Part shown: positions 17,601-25,784 of the stretch, one piece after another
Numbering within the stretch: position 1 is the first letter of the stretch
Layout of the letters: each line of letters begins with the position of its first letter
DNA from: Terracoccus sp. 273MFTsu3.1
GTDB lineage: Bacteria; Actinomycetota; Actinomycetes; Actinomycetales; Dermatophilaceae
Assembly (NCBI RefSeq): GCF_000383675.1
Contig: NZ_KB911826.1
Span: 218,515 to 282,514 of the forward strand
Length of the DNA stretch: 64,000 nucleotides
Reading direction: 5' to 3'
Made by a program: the position numbers and the translations under genes
Notes under the pieces: model-generated
Seen by the model: only the letters and a program-made list of their open reading frames with translations
Told to the model about the DNA's origin: nothing
Databases searched by the model: none

Positions 17601-17807
17601 GCCGCCGCCTCACCGACACCTGCACAGCCCGTCACCACCGACCCGCCCGGCACGTCCAGCTCCTACGGGTCGACGATCGCCGACGCTCTGCGCACCAGCC
17701 CTGGGGACGACGAGCTCAAGGAGTCGCTGTCGACGTACTGGCAGCGAGAGGCCGACCAACCCTCGTACGACTACGACGAGGGTTCCAGCGAGGGGAGCGC
17801 ACCATGA
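14679..17807 (+). CDS. Large STAND-type NTPase sensor
   Basis: 1042 residues, GTG start in a GTGA overlap. Residues 1-245 are a novel-looking N-terminal region (REHVCLLDYFSLEDLHGDGP, then a helical part). FLGRERELTLLG at 249-260 opens the NTPase: Walker A GPGGVGKST at 276-284, Walker B region PILVLLDTFEM at about 398-408, a sensor-like LRFVIAGRAP at 434-443, and SGNPLSLRLAADL at 488-500, the GxP motif of the STAND winged-helix region. After a winged-helix part (to about 640) come helical, TPR-like repeats (residues about 690-930). A Pro/Ala/Glu-rich low-complexity tail and an acidic Tyr/Ser-rich end follow. STAND proteins detect a ligand through the superstructure domain, oligomerise and license effectors. 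It is probably the sensor/hub of this operon. Confidence 0.85.
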   Translation: MTSDEAERRTPPIITAEDMAARLDALESREAQAAHESATTETPDVGPPISPQRRHWREHVCLLDYFSLEDLHGDGPEAPSHPTRRAPTSSLWDSAVRAVRGMMHPDELPSGSSTPTHAKDDARHHELDVFVREDCDVVATRRGSAWQLRLDVRRATLETLGRARALALMASPYAVEPARDDIAHHMAHRLLEGTTALRGLTPTELAGILRALDWLSGMGIDLPSEHDVECELDLANVLTPLRAVSTDDFLGRERELTLLGTYLYGPPPTRPLALHGPGGVGKSTLLAHFVLEHVERTDDPLLFTYLTFDRGELDAQFPLTLVAEACRQLSLQAPMLVQPLTQVRASIDEVLTAQLRLAHEHSLARGRSSRDAARTRADQAVLAEQFAHVVNDATGGAPILVLLDTFEMAQRRRGSFLGQLGAALGRMQARMPSLRFVIAGRAPVAGMKAHNVPLEGLDPAQARALLRHALRGLTVPDDLVDRVASNVSGNPLSLRLAADLIRREGAASLSTSRGRNRLLFELREEQVQGVLYRRILDRVDRSVRPLANPGLVVRKITSDVILEVLAEPCGLARLTPKKAERLFDTLRREISLVTEARPGVLVHRADVRREMLPLLETEAPARVREIHERAVTYYAGRPEFDDQVEHLYHRLMLGEPSTTLDRYWVDSAAPFLSDAWTEYPPDGRVYLAGKLRVDADPEDLTAADRIAWVRQATYQAQAQLDAGQPALALEILRGRTLEPSDPTITRLVVEALAAQGDDAEALVVAEQGIVDAGHELSLDGVHLGILAARVAEDGAATDDPGSGFAIARRHYLDARDAAVDFGAPAEALTAAAGALRVTRRFDGLRRTLTREAVAALPPWPDPERDVELRSTLVKEITGLGTQEVTQHPGLLRELAAELGSQLPSLLIAAADTLGVDALGATARDLPSATRSVLAETATGTRSLPLPTGTPPVAEEPVAEDAPAQADSVEPTAEPAAASPTPAQPVTTDPPGTSSSYGSTIADALRTSPGDDELKESLSTYWQREADQPSYDYDEGSSEGSAP

Positions 17808-18400
17808 GCACTACTGACACCACCACCACCAACCCCCAACCCGCCAAGGGCAACGGCGTCCCGTGGCTGGCCCTCTTCATAGTGGCGGCCCTCGTCACCG
17901 TCGTCTACGCGTCGCTGTCCGTCGCAGCGTGGGTGCGGGCCGATGACAGCGACGTGACCGCCGACGTGTGGACGCGGCTGACGTTCGTGCTCCACGGTGT
18001 CGAGGCGATCGCGTTCACCGCCATCGGGTGGCTCTTCGGCCGTGAGGTGCACCGCGGCGAGGCCGAGAGCGCGAAGAAGGACAAGGAGCAGGCGCAGGAG
18101 ACCGTCGAACAGGTGCGCGAGGAGAAGACGGCCGCCCTGTTGCGCGAGCGGGACGCGGAGTCACGCGGCCGCGAGCTCGCCGAGGGCGTACGCGTGGCCA
18201 ACCTCGCACGGGCACGGACCGGCCCCAGCGGCGCCAGCGCTCCCACCGGCCAGGACACTGACGGCGGCGACGAGGTCTCGCCAGCCGACGACGGGACGCG
18301 CTCGCTGCCTCCGGCCGGGTCGACGGGCGCCGGGCCGGCCGTGGACGCGGTCCCCGACCACCTCGTCGGCCTCGCCGACCGCCTCTTCCCGCCGCGCTGA
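17804..18400 (+). CDS. Two-transmembrane coiled-coil protein
   Basis: 198 residues, start overlapping the STAND gene stop (ATGA). Hydrophobic helices at about 19-43 (WLALFIVAALVTVVYASLSV) and 58-80 (LHGVEAIAFTAIGWLFG) are followed by a charged heptad-rich coiled coil at about 82-135 and a Gly/Pro/Asp-rich tail ending in a short helix. No family recognised. As the last gene of the four-gene unit it is the only membrane component. Plausible jobs are membrane effector, anchor for the NTPase complex, or protease substrate; these are inferences from context. Confidence 0.75.
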   Translation: MSTTDTTTTNPQPAKGNGVPWLALFIVAALVTVVYASLSVAAWVRADDSDVTADVWTRLTFVLHGVEAIAFTAIGWLFGREVHRGEAESAKKDKEQAQETVEQVREEKTAALLRERDAESRGRELAEGVRVANLARARTGPSGASAPTGQDTDGGDEVSPADDGTRSLPPAGSTGAGPAVDAVPDHLVGLADRLFPPR

Positions 18401-18493
18401 CGCACGTAGGGACGAGCCGGCATACGTCACCTCGTTGTGACCCGGGCCACGCGCCCAGCACGGGCCCTCGCGGAATGCCCAGCCGACTGTGAT

Positions 18494-18517
18494 AGTTGGT
18501 TGAAACGTGAAGCAACT
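18494..18517 (+). promoter_or_regulatory. Inverted repeat over the FMN-reductase start
   Basis: AGTTGGTT (18494-18501) and AAGCAACT (18510-18517), 7 of 8 positions complementary, with the GTG start in the spacer/right arm boundary. GATAGT just upstream (18491-18496) could be a -10. It may be the operator of a redox or MarR-type repressor; no regulator gene is adjacent. Confidence 0.3.
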
Positions 18518-19052
18518 TCGAATCGTCGTGTCCTCCACCCGTCCCGGCCGCATCGGCCCGAAGGTCGCCGAGTGGGTCGCCTCGCAGGCGCCCGCGAGCG
18601 AGTGGGAGGTCGAGCTGCTCGACCTGTCGTCGCTGCCCTTCTTCGACGAGGAGGACATGCCGCGCAACGGCAACTACGCCAAGCCCCACACGAAGGACTG
18701 GGCCTCCAAGGTCTTCGAGTCCGACGCCCTCGTCGTCGTGACGCCGCAGTACAACCGCAGCTTCCCGGCCCCGATCAAGAACGCCATCGACTACCTCTTC
18801 GCCGAGTGGGACGCCAAGCCCATTGCGCTCGTCGGCTACGGCTGGAGCGGCGCGAGCGATGCCACCGCCGACCTCACAAAGGTCCTCGCCCACGTCAAGG
18901 CCGACGTCGTCGGTTCGACCGGTCTCGTCTTCACCCAGGACGTCTCCCCCGCCGGTGAGCTCGACGTCACCGACGAGCGCCGCGCCGAGCTCGGCGCCCT
19001 CCTCGACGCGCTGGCCGCCAAGGTCGACGAGCCCGTCGGCGCCACCGCCTGA
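18507..19052 (+). CDS. NAD(P)H-dependent FMN reductase
   Basis: 181 residues, GTG start. Flavodoxin-like fold: the N-terminal SSTRPGRIGPKVAEWV binds the FMN phosphate, and TPQYNRSFPAPIKNAIDYLF is the conserved mid-protein motif of the NADPH-dependent FMN reductase family (ArsH/YieF/chromate-reductase-like). It probably reduces FMN, quinones or xenobiotics in the cytosol. It is a single gene after the conflict operon, separated by 106 bp, with its own candidate operator and a strong terminator 27 bp after the stop. Confidence 0.92.
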   Translation: MKQLRIVVSSTRPGRIGPKVAEWVASQAPASEWEVELLDLSSLPFFDEEDMPRNGNYAKPHTKDWASKVFESDALVVVTPQYNRSFPAPIKNAIDYLFAEWDAKPIALVGYGWSGASDATADLTKVLAHVKADVVGSTGLVFTQDVSPAGELDVTDERRAELGALLDALAAKVDEPVGATA

Positions 19053-19078
19053 GCCCAGCACTCGCACACCGCACCTCC

Positions 19079-19111
19079 GACGGGGGCCGCCCACGGTGGG
19101 CGGCTCCCGTC
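19079..19111 (+). terminator. Terminator of the FMN-reductase gene
   Basis: GACGGGGGCCGCCCAC pairs with GTGGGCGGCTCCCGTC (one G-T pair). A second, weaker GCCGCCC/GGGCGGC hairpin follows at 19129-19160 and is trailed by CTTTCGT. Together they insulate the next gene. Confidence 0.75.
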
Positions 19112-19286
19112 GTCGTCCCCTGGCGTATGCCGCCCTCCCGAGGTCGGCGAGTGGGGCGGCCTTTCGTGGCCGTTTCGACGACGAACCTCTTGATCCGGTG
19201 ATACAAAGCGGGGCATACGAGGCATACGTGTCGTTCCTGAAACAGCCCGGGACGCGGCCGCCCCCCGCCACGACCCCGGAGGATGC

Positions 19287-19877
19287 ATGTCGCACGACGA
19301 CGCCGACGCGTCTCACAGCCCGACCCGACGCACCGTCGTCAAGGGCGCTGCCTGGACGATGCCCGCCGTGCTCGTCGCGGCTCCGGCCCCGGTGGTGGCG
19401 GCGTCCGTCGCCCCGCTGACCTTCACCGGGTCCGCCTGCAAGCTCCCGGGCGGCTCGTCGGACACCTACAAGGGCTACGTCTTCGAGCTCGTCGCCACGA
19501 GCGCCGGCGGCTCCGACAACACGGTCACGGTGATCACCGGAGTGACCGTCGACGGGGTCCCCGAACCGCACTACGCCGTGTCGGTCAAGAGCGGCTCCTG
19601 CACGTGCTCCTCGTGCGGGAGCGCCCCGACGAACCACCAGTGGTGCACCCAGAGCGGCGCCGGCACGCAGCGCGTGCTGCTCTACACGGACGGCGCTGCG
19701 AGCGGGACGAGCTCCAACAGCGAGGTCTGCGTGACCTACACCCGCTACCGCTGCGACTGCTCGCCCGTGGTCGGCTCGCAGCCGGTCACGATCTGCAGCG
19801 GCCGCCGCTCGACGCCACCGATCACGGGCGGCGGCGGCGCCTGCCGGATCTCCGACGTCTTCCCCCTGCCCACCTGA
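19287..19877 (+). CDS. Tat-exported small Cys-rich protein of unknown function
   Basis: 196 residues. ATG after GGAGG at good spacing. The N-terminus has a twin-arginine motif TRRTVVKGAAW, then a hydrophobic region and Ala-rich cleavage site near residue 39. The mature part (about 155 residues) has ten Cys, including CTCSSC and CDC clusters, and many Ser/Thr/Gly, suggesting a disulphide-bonded or metal-binding secreted protein. I do not recognise the family. Export via Tat implies folding or cofactor loading in the cytoplasm. It sits alone between two hairpins and the helicase gene; the upstream 235 bp contains two ggcatac motifs 9 bp apart (19212, 19221). Confidence 0.75.
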   Translation: MSHDDADASHSPTRRTVVKGAAWTMPAVLVAAPAPVVAASVAPLTFTGSACKLPGGSSDTYKGYVFELVATSAGGSDNTVTVITGVTVDGVPEPHYAVSVKSGSCTCSSCGSAPTNHQWCTQSGAGTQRVLLYTDGAASGTSSNSEVCVTYTRYRCDCSPVVGSQPVTICSGRRSTPPITGGGGACRISDVFPLPT

Positions 19878-19928
19878 CCCAGACGCGGGGCCGACGGCAT
19901 CGCGTGTCGCACACCCCCTCCGAGGCAC

Positions 19929-19934
19929 TACCGT
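19929..19934 (+). promoter_or_regulatory. Candidate -10 element, leaderless start
   Basis: TACCGT ends six bases before the helicase GTG. The intervening CAGGGG could also serve as a very close ribosome site, so leaderless transcription is only likely. Confidence 0.35.
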
Positions 19935-19940
19935 CAGGGG

Positions 19941-21752
<1,812 letters not shown>

Positions 21753-22105
21753 CCCCACCGATCGGCCTCGTCGGCCGTGTCGCGGTCGTCGGCGTCGTCG
21801 CCGGCCCGGTCGGTCTCGCCGTCCGGGCAAGGACGAGGCTCACAGAAGGGGCTCCCGACGGCGCACGGTGCGCTCCCCCCTGTGCAGCACACCCTGCCGT
21901 TCCGTCGGCTCGTGCCAGGCTCCCGGCGCCCTGACGCCGACGAACCTCCACGAACTCGTCCAACCCCACCCTCGTCGTGCCATTCTGAAGGCCGACGCGG
22001 ATCGCTGTCGAGTGTCGTTTCGGACACCTTGACGGCGACCGCGCTCGGCTCTTCGCAGGGCTTCGACAGACGGCGGCGGCAACCGCCCTCGTTGGAGGAG
22101 GAGAC
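21753..22105. other. 353-bp gene-free stretch upstream of the LuxR-type gene
   Basis: No coding sequence supported. It contains a small hairpin GCGCAC/GTGCGC around 21857-21870 and, near 21990, CATTCT, a possible -10. No terminator with a T-run for the helicase gene was seen. Confidence 0.4.
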
Positions 22106-22912
22106 GTGGTGCTCGGTCGAGAGGTGGCAGCCGCGAGCGTGGCGCGAGACCTCGCTGTGGCTGCGGCGCGCGGCGAACCCTTGTTCCCGCTGCTGCCCGC
22201 CGTCGTCGAGGTCCTGCGGGCCGACACCGGCGTGGGTCTCACCCGCCTCCGCCGGACCGGACGGGGCATCGACGTGTCGGTGGAGGTCGCCGGCTCGGCC
22301 CCGATTACGCCGGCGATGGGTCGCCTCGCCGCGGAGGTCGCCGACCGGCACCCGGCGATCCCCGTGCTGTCGACGTCCGGAGCGGTCCGGGTCAGCGACC
22401 TCGTCTCGATCCGGGACTTCTGGCACACGGACGTCTACGAGCGAATGCACGGACACGTCGGTGGGCGTTACCCGGCGGCGGTCATGCTCCACAGCTCCTC
22501 GACCGACGTCGTGTTCCTCGGCGCGCACCGCGGCACCGTCGACTTCAGCGCGGAGGACCTCCAGCTGCTCGAAGCGATCCAGCGCCCCCTCGTGGCGGCG
22601 CTGGCGTTCCGGGCCGCACTCGACGACACCATCGCGGTGCTCAGCGGCCACGGGACCGCGCTGACCTGCGGCTCTCTCGGAGAGGACCTGGGGTCGATCG
22701 CCGCTCTCTGCGCCGACTACCGCCCCACCCAGCGCGAGGCCGAGGTGCTGAGCCTCGCCGCCGCCGGGTGGACCAACCTTCGCATCGCCCGCCGGCTCGG
22801 CATCACCGAGCGCACGGTGCGCAAGCACCTCAGCTCCGTCTACGAGCAGTCGGGTCGGCGCGGTAGGGCGTCCGCGGCGGCATGGTGGACGGCCCAGCAG
22901 GACCACGGCTGA
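22106..22912 (+). CDS. LuxR-family transcriptional regulator with GAF-like sensor half
   Basis: 268 residues from a GTG preceded by GGAGGAGGAGAC. The C-terminal 65 residues form a GerE/LuxR HTH: PTQREAEVLSLAAAGWTNLR followed by IARRLGITERTVRKHLSSVY. The N-terminal 190 residues look like a small-molecule or redox-sensing GAF-type domain but are not clearly matched. Target genes are unknown; the neighbouring AAA ATPase gene 60 bp downstream has a separate leaderless promoter. Confidence 0.85.
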   Translation: MVLGREVAAASVARDLAVAAARGEPLFPLLPAVVEVLRADTGVGLTRLRRTGRGIDVSVEVAGSAPITPAMGRLAAEVADRHPAIPVLSTSGAVRVSDLVSIRDFWHTDVYERMHGHVGGRYPAAVMLHSSSTDVVFLGAHRGTVDFSAEDLQLLEAIQRPLVAALAFRAALDDTIAVLSGHGTALTCGSLGEDLGSIAALCADYRPTQREAEVLSLAAAGWTNLRIARRLGITERTVRKHLSSVYEQSGRRGRASAAAWWTAQQDHG

Positions 22913-22960
22913 GCGATGGCGTATGCCGTCCGCCCGGGCCCGCGCGCCCCGTCCTTCTCG

Positions 22961-22966
22961 TAGGGT
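22961..22966 (+). promoter_or_regulatory. Candidate -10 element, leaderless start
   Basis: TAGGGT ends six bases before the ATG at 22973; no Shine-Dalgarno sequence is present between them. Confidence 0.4.
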
Positions 22967-22972
22967 CGGCAC

Positions 22973-23710
22973 ATGGGGGACGACTGGACCGCACCACTGC
23001 CGGTGCGGCGCGTGCGCCGATCGGAGGATGCGACGCTCGCCGACTCGCAGTGGCCGGCGACGCTCGGCCCCGTTGCCCACGTGCTCGGCCGGGGACTCGA
23101 CCTCGCACAGGCGACGATCGTCGTCGGTGAGAACGGCACCGGGAAGTCCACGTTCGTCGAGGCGGTCGCGGTGGCATACGGCCTCGCTCCCGAAGGCGGC
23201 TCGACGGGAGCCCTGCACTCGACTCGACCGACGGAGTCCTCACTGGCACAGTCGATCTCACTGGAACGTGGCGCAGGCGCCTCGAGGTGGGGCTACTTCC
23301 TTCGCGCCGAGACGATGCACGGCCTGTTCACCTACCTGGAGGACAACCCGTCGCGTCGCCCCGAGCCGCGCTTCCATGAGTTGAGCCACGGAGAGTCGTT
23401 CCTCGCGATGCTCAACTCGGACCGCTTCACCGGTGAGGGCTTCTTCGTCATGGACGAGCCCGAGGCGGGTTTGTCCTTCCACGCGCAGCTCGCCCTCGTC
23501 GGGGCCCTCATCCAGCTTGTCGCCCAGCCCGGGGTGCAGGTGCTCATCGCCACCCACTCACCCGTCGTGGCGAGCCTGCCCGGTGCACTGATCCTCGAGT
23601 TCGACGACGACGGCATCCACGAGCGGGCCTGGGACGACCTCGACGTCGTCGACCACCACCGCCGCTTCCTCGAAGCGCCTGAGCGCTACCTCCGACACCT
23701 CCGCTACTGA
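22973..23710 (+). CDS. AAA/ABC-type predicted ATPase
   Basis: 245 residues. ABC-like single ATPase: Walker A GENGTGKST, signature-like ELSHGESFLAM, Walker B/D-loop FFVMDEPEAGLSFHAQL and H-switch IATHSPVVAS. No transmembrane or transporter partner is encoded next to it. Proteins of this type (AAA_15/AAA_21) include OLD-like and SMC-like ATPases of unknown role. The leaderless-type start and short length suggest an independent gene. The 3' end overlaps the convergent acyltransferase gene by seven bases. Confidence 0.85.
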   Translation: MGDDWTAPLPVRRVRRSEDATLADSQWPATLGPVAHVLGRGLDLAQATIVVGENGTGKSTFVEAVAVAYGLAPEGGSTGALHSTRPTESSLAQSISLERGAGASRWGYFLRAETMHGLFTYLEDNPSRRPEPRFHELSHGESFLAMLNSDRFTGEGFFVMDEPEAGLSFHAQLALVGALIQLVAQPGVQVLIATHSPVVASLPGALILEFDDDGIHERAWDDLDVVDHHRRFLEAPERYLRHLRY

Positions 23711-24789
23711 GCGGGCGCAACAGTCTCGACGGGGACGACCGGGGCGGGCAGGCCACCGACCGGGACCAAGCGACGCAGTCGCATCGCCGGTCGCTCCACG
23801 AGCAGCCACGACGCCCACGCGACAGGTACCGTCACAGCGACGGACAACACCGCGAACCACTCCAACCCGATGGCTTCCGGCACACCGGCCACGGCCATCA
23901 GCTGTTGGATCGGGAACGCGAAGAGGTAGACGCCGTAGGAGATGTCGTTCCTCGCGCCGACGCGTATCGAAAGACGCGCTCCGAGCCACAGCAACAGGAA
24001 CGCCACGGCTACCGGAGCGATCGCGAAGTAGATCGCGCGGTCGAGGACCAGCGCGCCCACCACCAGGCCGCCTGCTCCGGCGCCCGCAAGGCCGGACAGC
24101 GGCAGCCGCTCCCGGAGGAACCAGAGGAGCACTCCCGCGGCGAAGAAGGACCACAGACGGGTCAGGTCCGGCGTGACGTTCACGCCCACACCGGTGGCGC
24201 TCTGGACCACTGTGGCCGCACTCAGCGCCAGACAGACGACCGCAGCGGCTCGTCGACCGAAGGCCGGCATGGCGAGCAGGAGGGCGAACAGAACGTACGC
24301 CGCGGCCTCGAACGGAAGGCTCCATGTCGAGGCGTTCCACAGGCCGAAGTAGGCGACGCCCTCGGGCGTGCCGCCGATGCCCATCTGAGTCGTGACCAGC
24401 AGCGAGTTGTTCACGACGTAGCCGGCTCCGCTCGCCCAGTCGTAGGCGGACCGCGTGAACACGGTTGAGAGCGGAGCGACCACAAGCGCAGTCAAGAGCA
24501 GGAGCGCCCAGTAGGCGGGCATGAGCCGAAGCGCCCTGCGCCAGAGGAACGGCCCCATCGCCATGCGGGCGCGACTTCCGGCGATGAGATAGCCCGAGAT
24601 GGCGAAGAAGCCCTCGACGGCGAAGTCGCCCATGTGGGCCCAGGGACCGGGCCTGCCGGTGGCAGCCTTGTAGGAGTGGTCGACGACGACGAAGATCGCA
24701 AGCAGCAGGCGGATGGCGTTGAGTGCGTTGTCGCGATCGTCCAGACGCACGCCGATGGGAGCCGCGTCGGCGCTCCCCCTCCGTGCCAT
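23704..24789 (-). CDS. OafA/YrhL-type membrane O-acyltransferase
   Basis: 361 residues, about ten predicted membrane helices. Acyltransferase_3 features: NAIRLLLAIFVVVDHSY near the N-terminus (catalytic His in HS), FFAISGYLIAGS, FLWRRALRLMPAYW (the RxxR-type motif), and NDISYGVYLFAFPIQQ near the C-terminus. The family acetylates or acylates sugars of surface polysaccharides, peptidoglycan or lipids at the membrane. It lies at the outer left edge of the Tad region and is mirrored by another OafA-type gene at 38.5 kb. A TTGACA-type promoter with a palindrome lies upstream. Confidence 0.88.
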   Translation of the reverse strand: MARRGSADAAPIGVRLDDRDNALNAIRLLLAIFVVVDHSYKAATGRPGPWAHMGDFAVEGFFAISGYLIAGSRARMAMGPFLWRRALRLMPAYWALLLLTALVVAPLSTVFTRSAYDWASGAGYVVNNSLLVTTQMGIGGTPEGVAYFGLWNASTWSLPFEAAAYVLFALLLAMPAFGRRAAAVVCLALSAATVVQSATGVGVNVTPDLTRLWSFFAAGVLLWFLRERLPLSGLAGAGAGGLVVGALVLDRAIYFAIAPVAVAFLLLWLGARLSIRVGARNDISYGVYLFAFPIQQLMAVAGVPEAIGLEWFAVLSVAVTVPVAWASWLLVERPAMRLRRLVPVGGLPAPVVPVETVAPAQ

Positions 24790-24852
24790 GGGGCAAGCGT
24801 GCCGGACGGGCGAATGGGTCTCTCGAAAACGCGAAAACCACTGGCATCAAAG

Positions 24853-24881
24853 CGGATTCGAATCCGTACAAGATGTGTCAA
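24853..24881 (-). promoter_or_regulatory. TTGACA -35 with a 14-bp palindrome in the spacer, upstream of the acyltransferase gene
   Basis: On the minus strand a perfect -35 hexamer TTGACA (24881-24876) is followed after nine bases by the perfect palindrome CGGATTCGAATCCG (24866-24853). The palindrome would overlap the spacer and -10 region. The surrounding DNA is unusually AT-rich for the window. The arrangement suggests a repressor site, but the -10 itself is not clear. Confidence 0.4.
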
Positions 24882-24890
24882 ATCGGACAC

Positions 24891-25784
24891 TCAGGCTGTA
24901 AGTCGATCGCCTTTCATTGCGTCATGACGCATCCTGGGCAGAGCTGTCAGGAGGACCAGGACACCGCTCGACCACAGCGGCATGGCGAGTGCCATCGCCA
25001 CCGGGATCGTCCTTCTTCGGCCTTTGAGCGCCCCCCACACGAGCACGAGGAGGGCGGCGCCAAGGCGCAGGACGAGCGGCGGATACCCTGATTGCGTCGG
25101 AGGAGTCGGGGACCCGACGATGAAGTCCCACCACTGGAGCCAGAGATCAGGCGAGACCGCCCATGACACCGCGGCGATTGCCAAGGTGCCGAGAACCGCT
25201 ACGGCCGCGTGACGCCACTCGCGTCGCACGGCGAACCACACCGGCCCCAGGCCAGGAGTGACCTTCGTCAGCAGCGGGAAGGCCCAGGCTGTCGGACGCC
25301 GCATACCGACCACGGCAGCAACGGCGAGGAATGCCTCGATGTTGCCGATGAGCAGCGCCGGCGGCGCGACGTAGGCAAGCAGCAGCCACCGCCAGCGCGG
25401 CGACACGGGCCACAGCAGCCAGACCAGGGCGATGCCGAGCAGCACCGACCACACCGTTAGGAAGACCGGCCACGGCAGCAGTGTCAGCGGGTAGATGGCC
25501 TGCGCGAAGGCGGGCGTGTAGTTGAAGGCGTCCGGGGACCCTGGTGGCAGCGAGTACGGGCCGACCCTCCAGACGTTCCAGTACGCATGGGCCGAGTCCA
25601 TGCCGTACGACGCCAGTCGGCTGCCGAAGAGGATCCACAGTGTCGGCGCCAGCGCGATCCAGAGTGCCACTCGGCCGACACCTGCCACCGAGCGCTCCTG
25701 CGCACCGGGCGTGGCCGACACCATCGTGGCGTCGATCGCCGCGACGATGTCGTCATGGTCGAGGTCGGACCTGTCGCGATTCAT
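24891..25784 (-). CDS. GT87-like (DUF2029) polyprenol-dependent glycosyltransferase
   Basis: 297 residues from an ATG that overlaps the upstream gene stop (ATGA). Multi-spanning membrane protein with an N-terminal extracytoplasmic loop holding DAFNYTPAFAQAIYPLTLLP, a block that corresponds to the FNYPPFA region of GT87 mannosyltransferases. It also has RRPTAWAFPLLTKVTPGLGP, similar to the GxxxGxxxAxKxTP region. It is shorter than typical GT87 enzymes (about 400). GT-C enzymes use polyprenyl-phosphate sugars outside the membrane. It pairs with the next gene; the same pair of families recurs at 35972-38532. Confidence 0.7.
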   Translation of the reverse strand: MNRDRSDLDHDDIVAAIDATMVSATPGAQERSVAGVGRVALWIALAPTLWILFGSRLASYGMDSAHAYWNVWRVGPYSLPPGSPDAFNYTPAFAQAIYPLTLLPWPVFLTVWSVLLGIALVWLLWPVSPRWRWLLLAYVAPPALLIGNIEAFLAVAAVVGMRRPTAWAFPLLTKVTPGLGPVWFAVRREWRHAAVAVLGTLAIAAVSWAVSPDLWLQWWDFIVGSPTPPTQSGYPPLVLRLGAALLVLVWGALKGRRRTIPVAMALAMPLWSSGVLVLLTALPRMRHDAMKGDRLTA

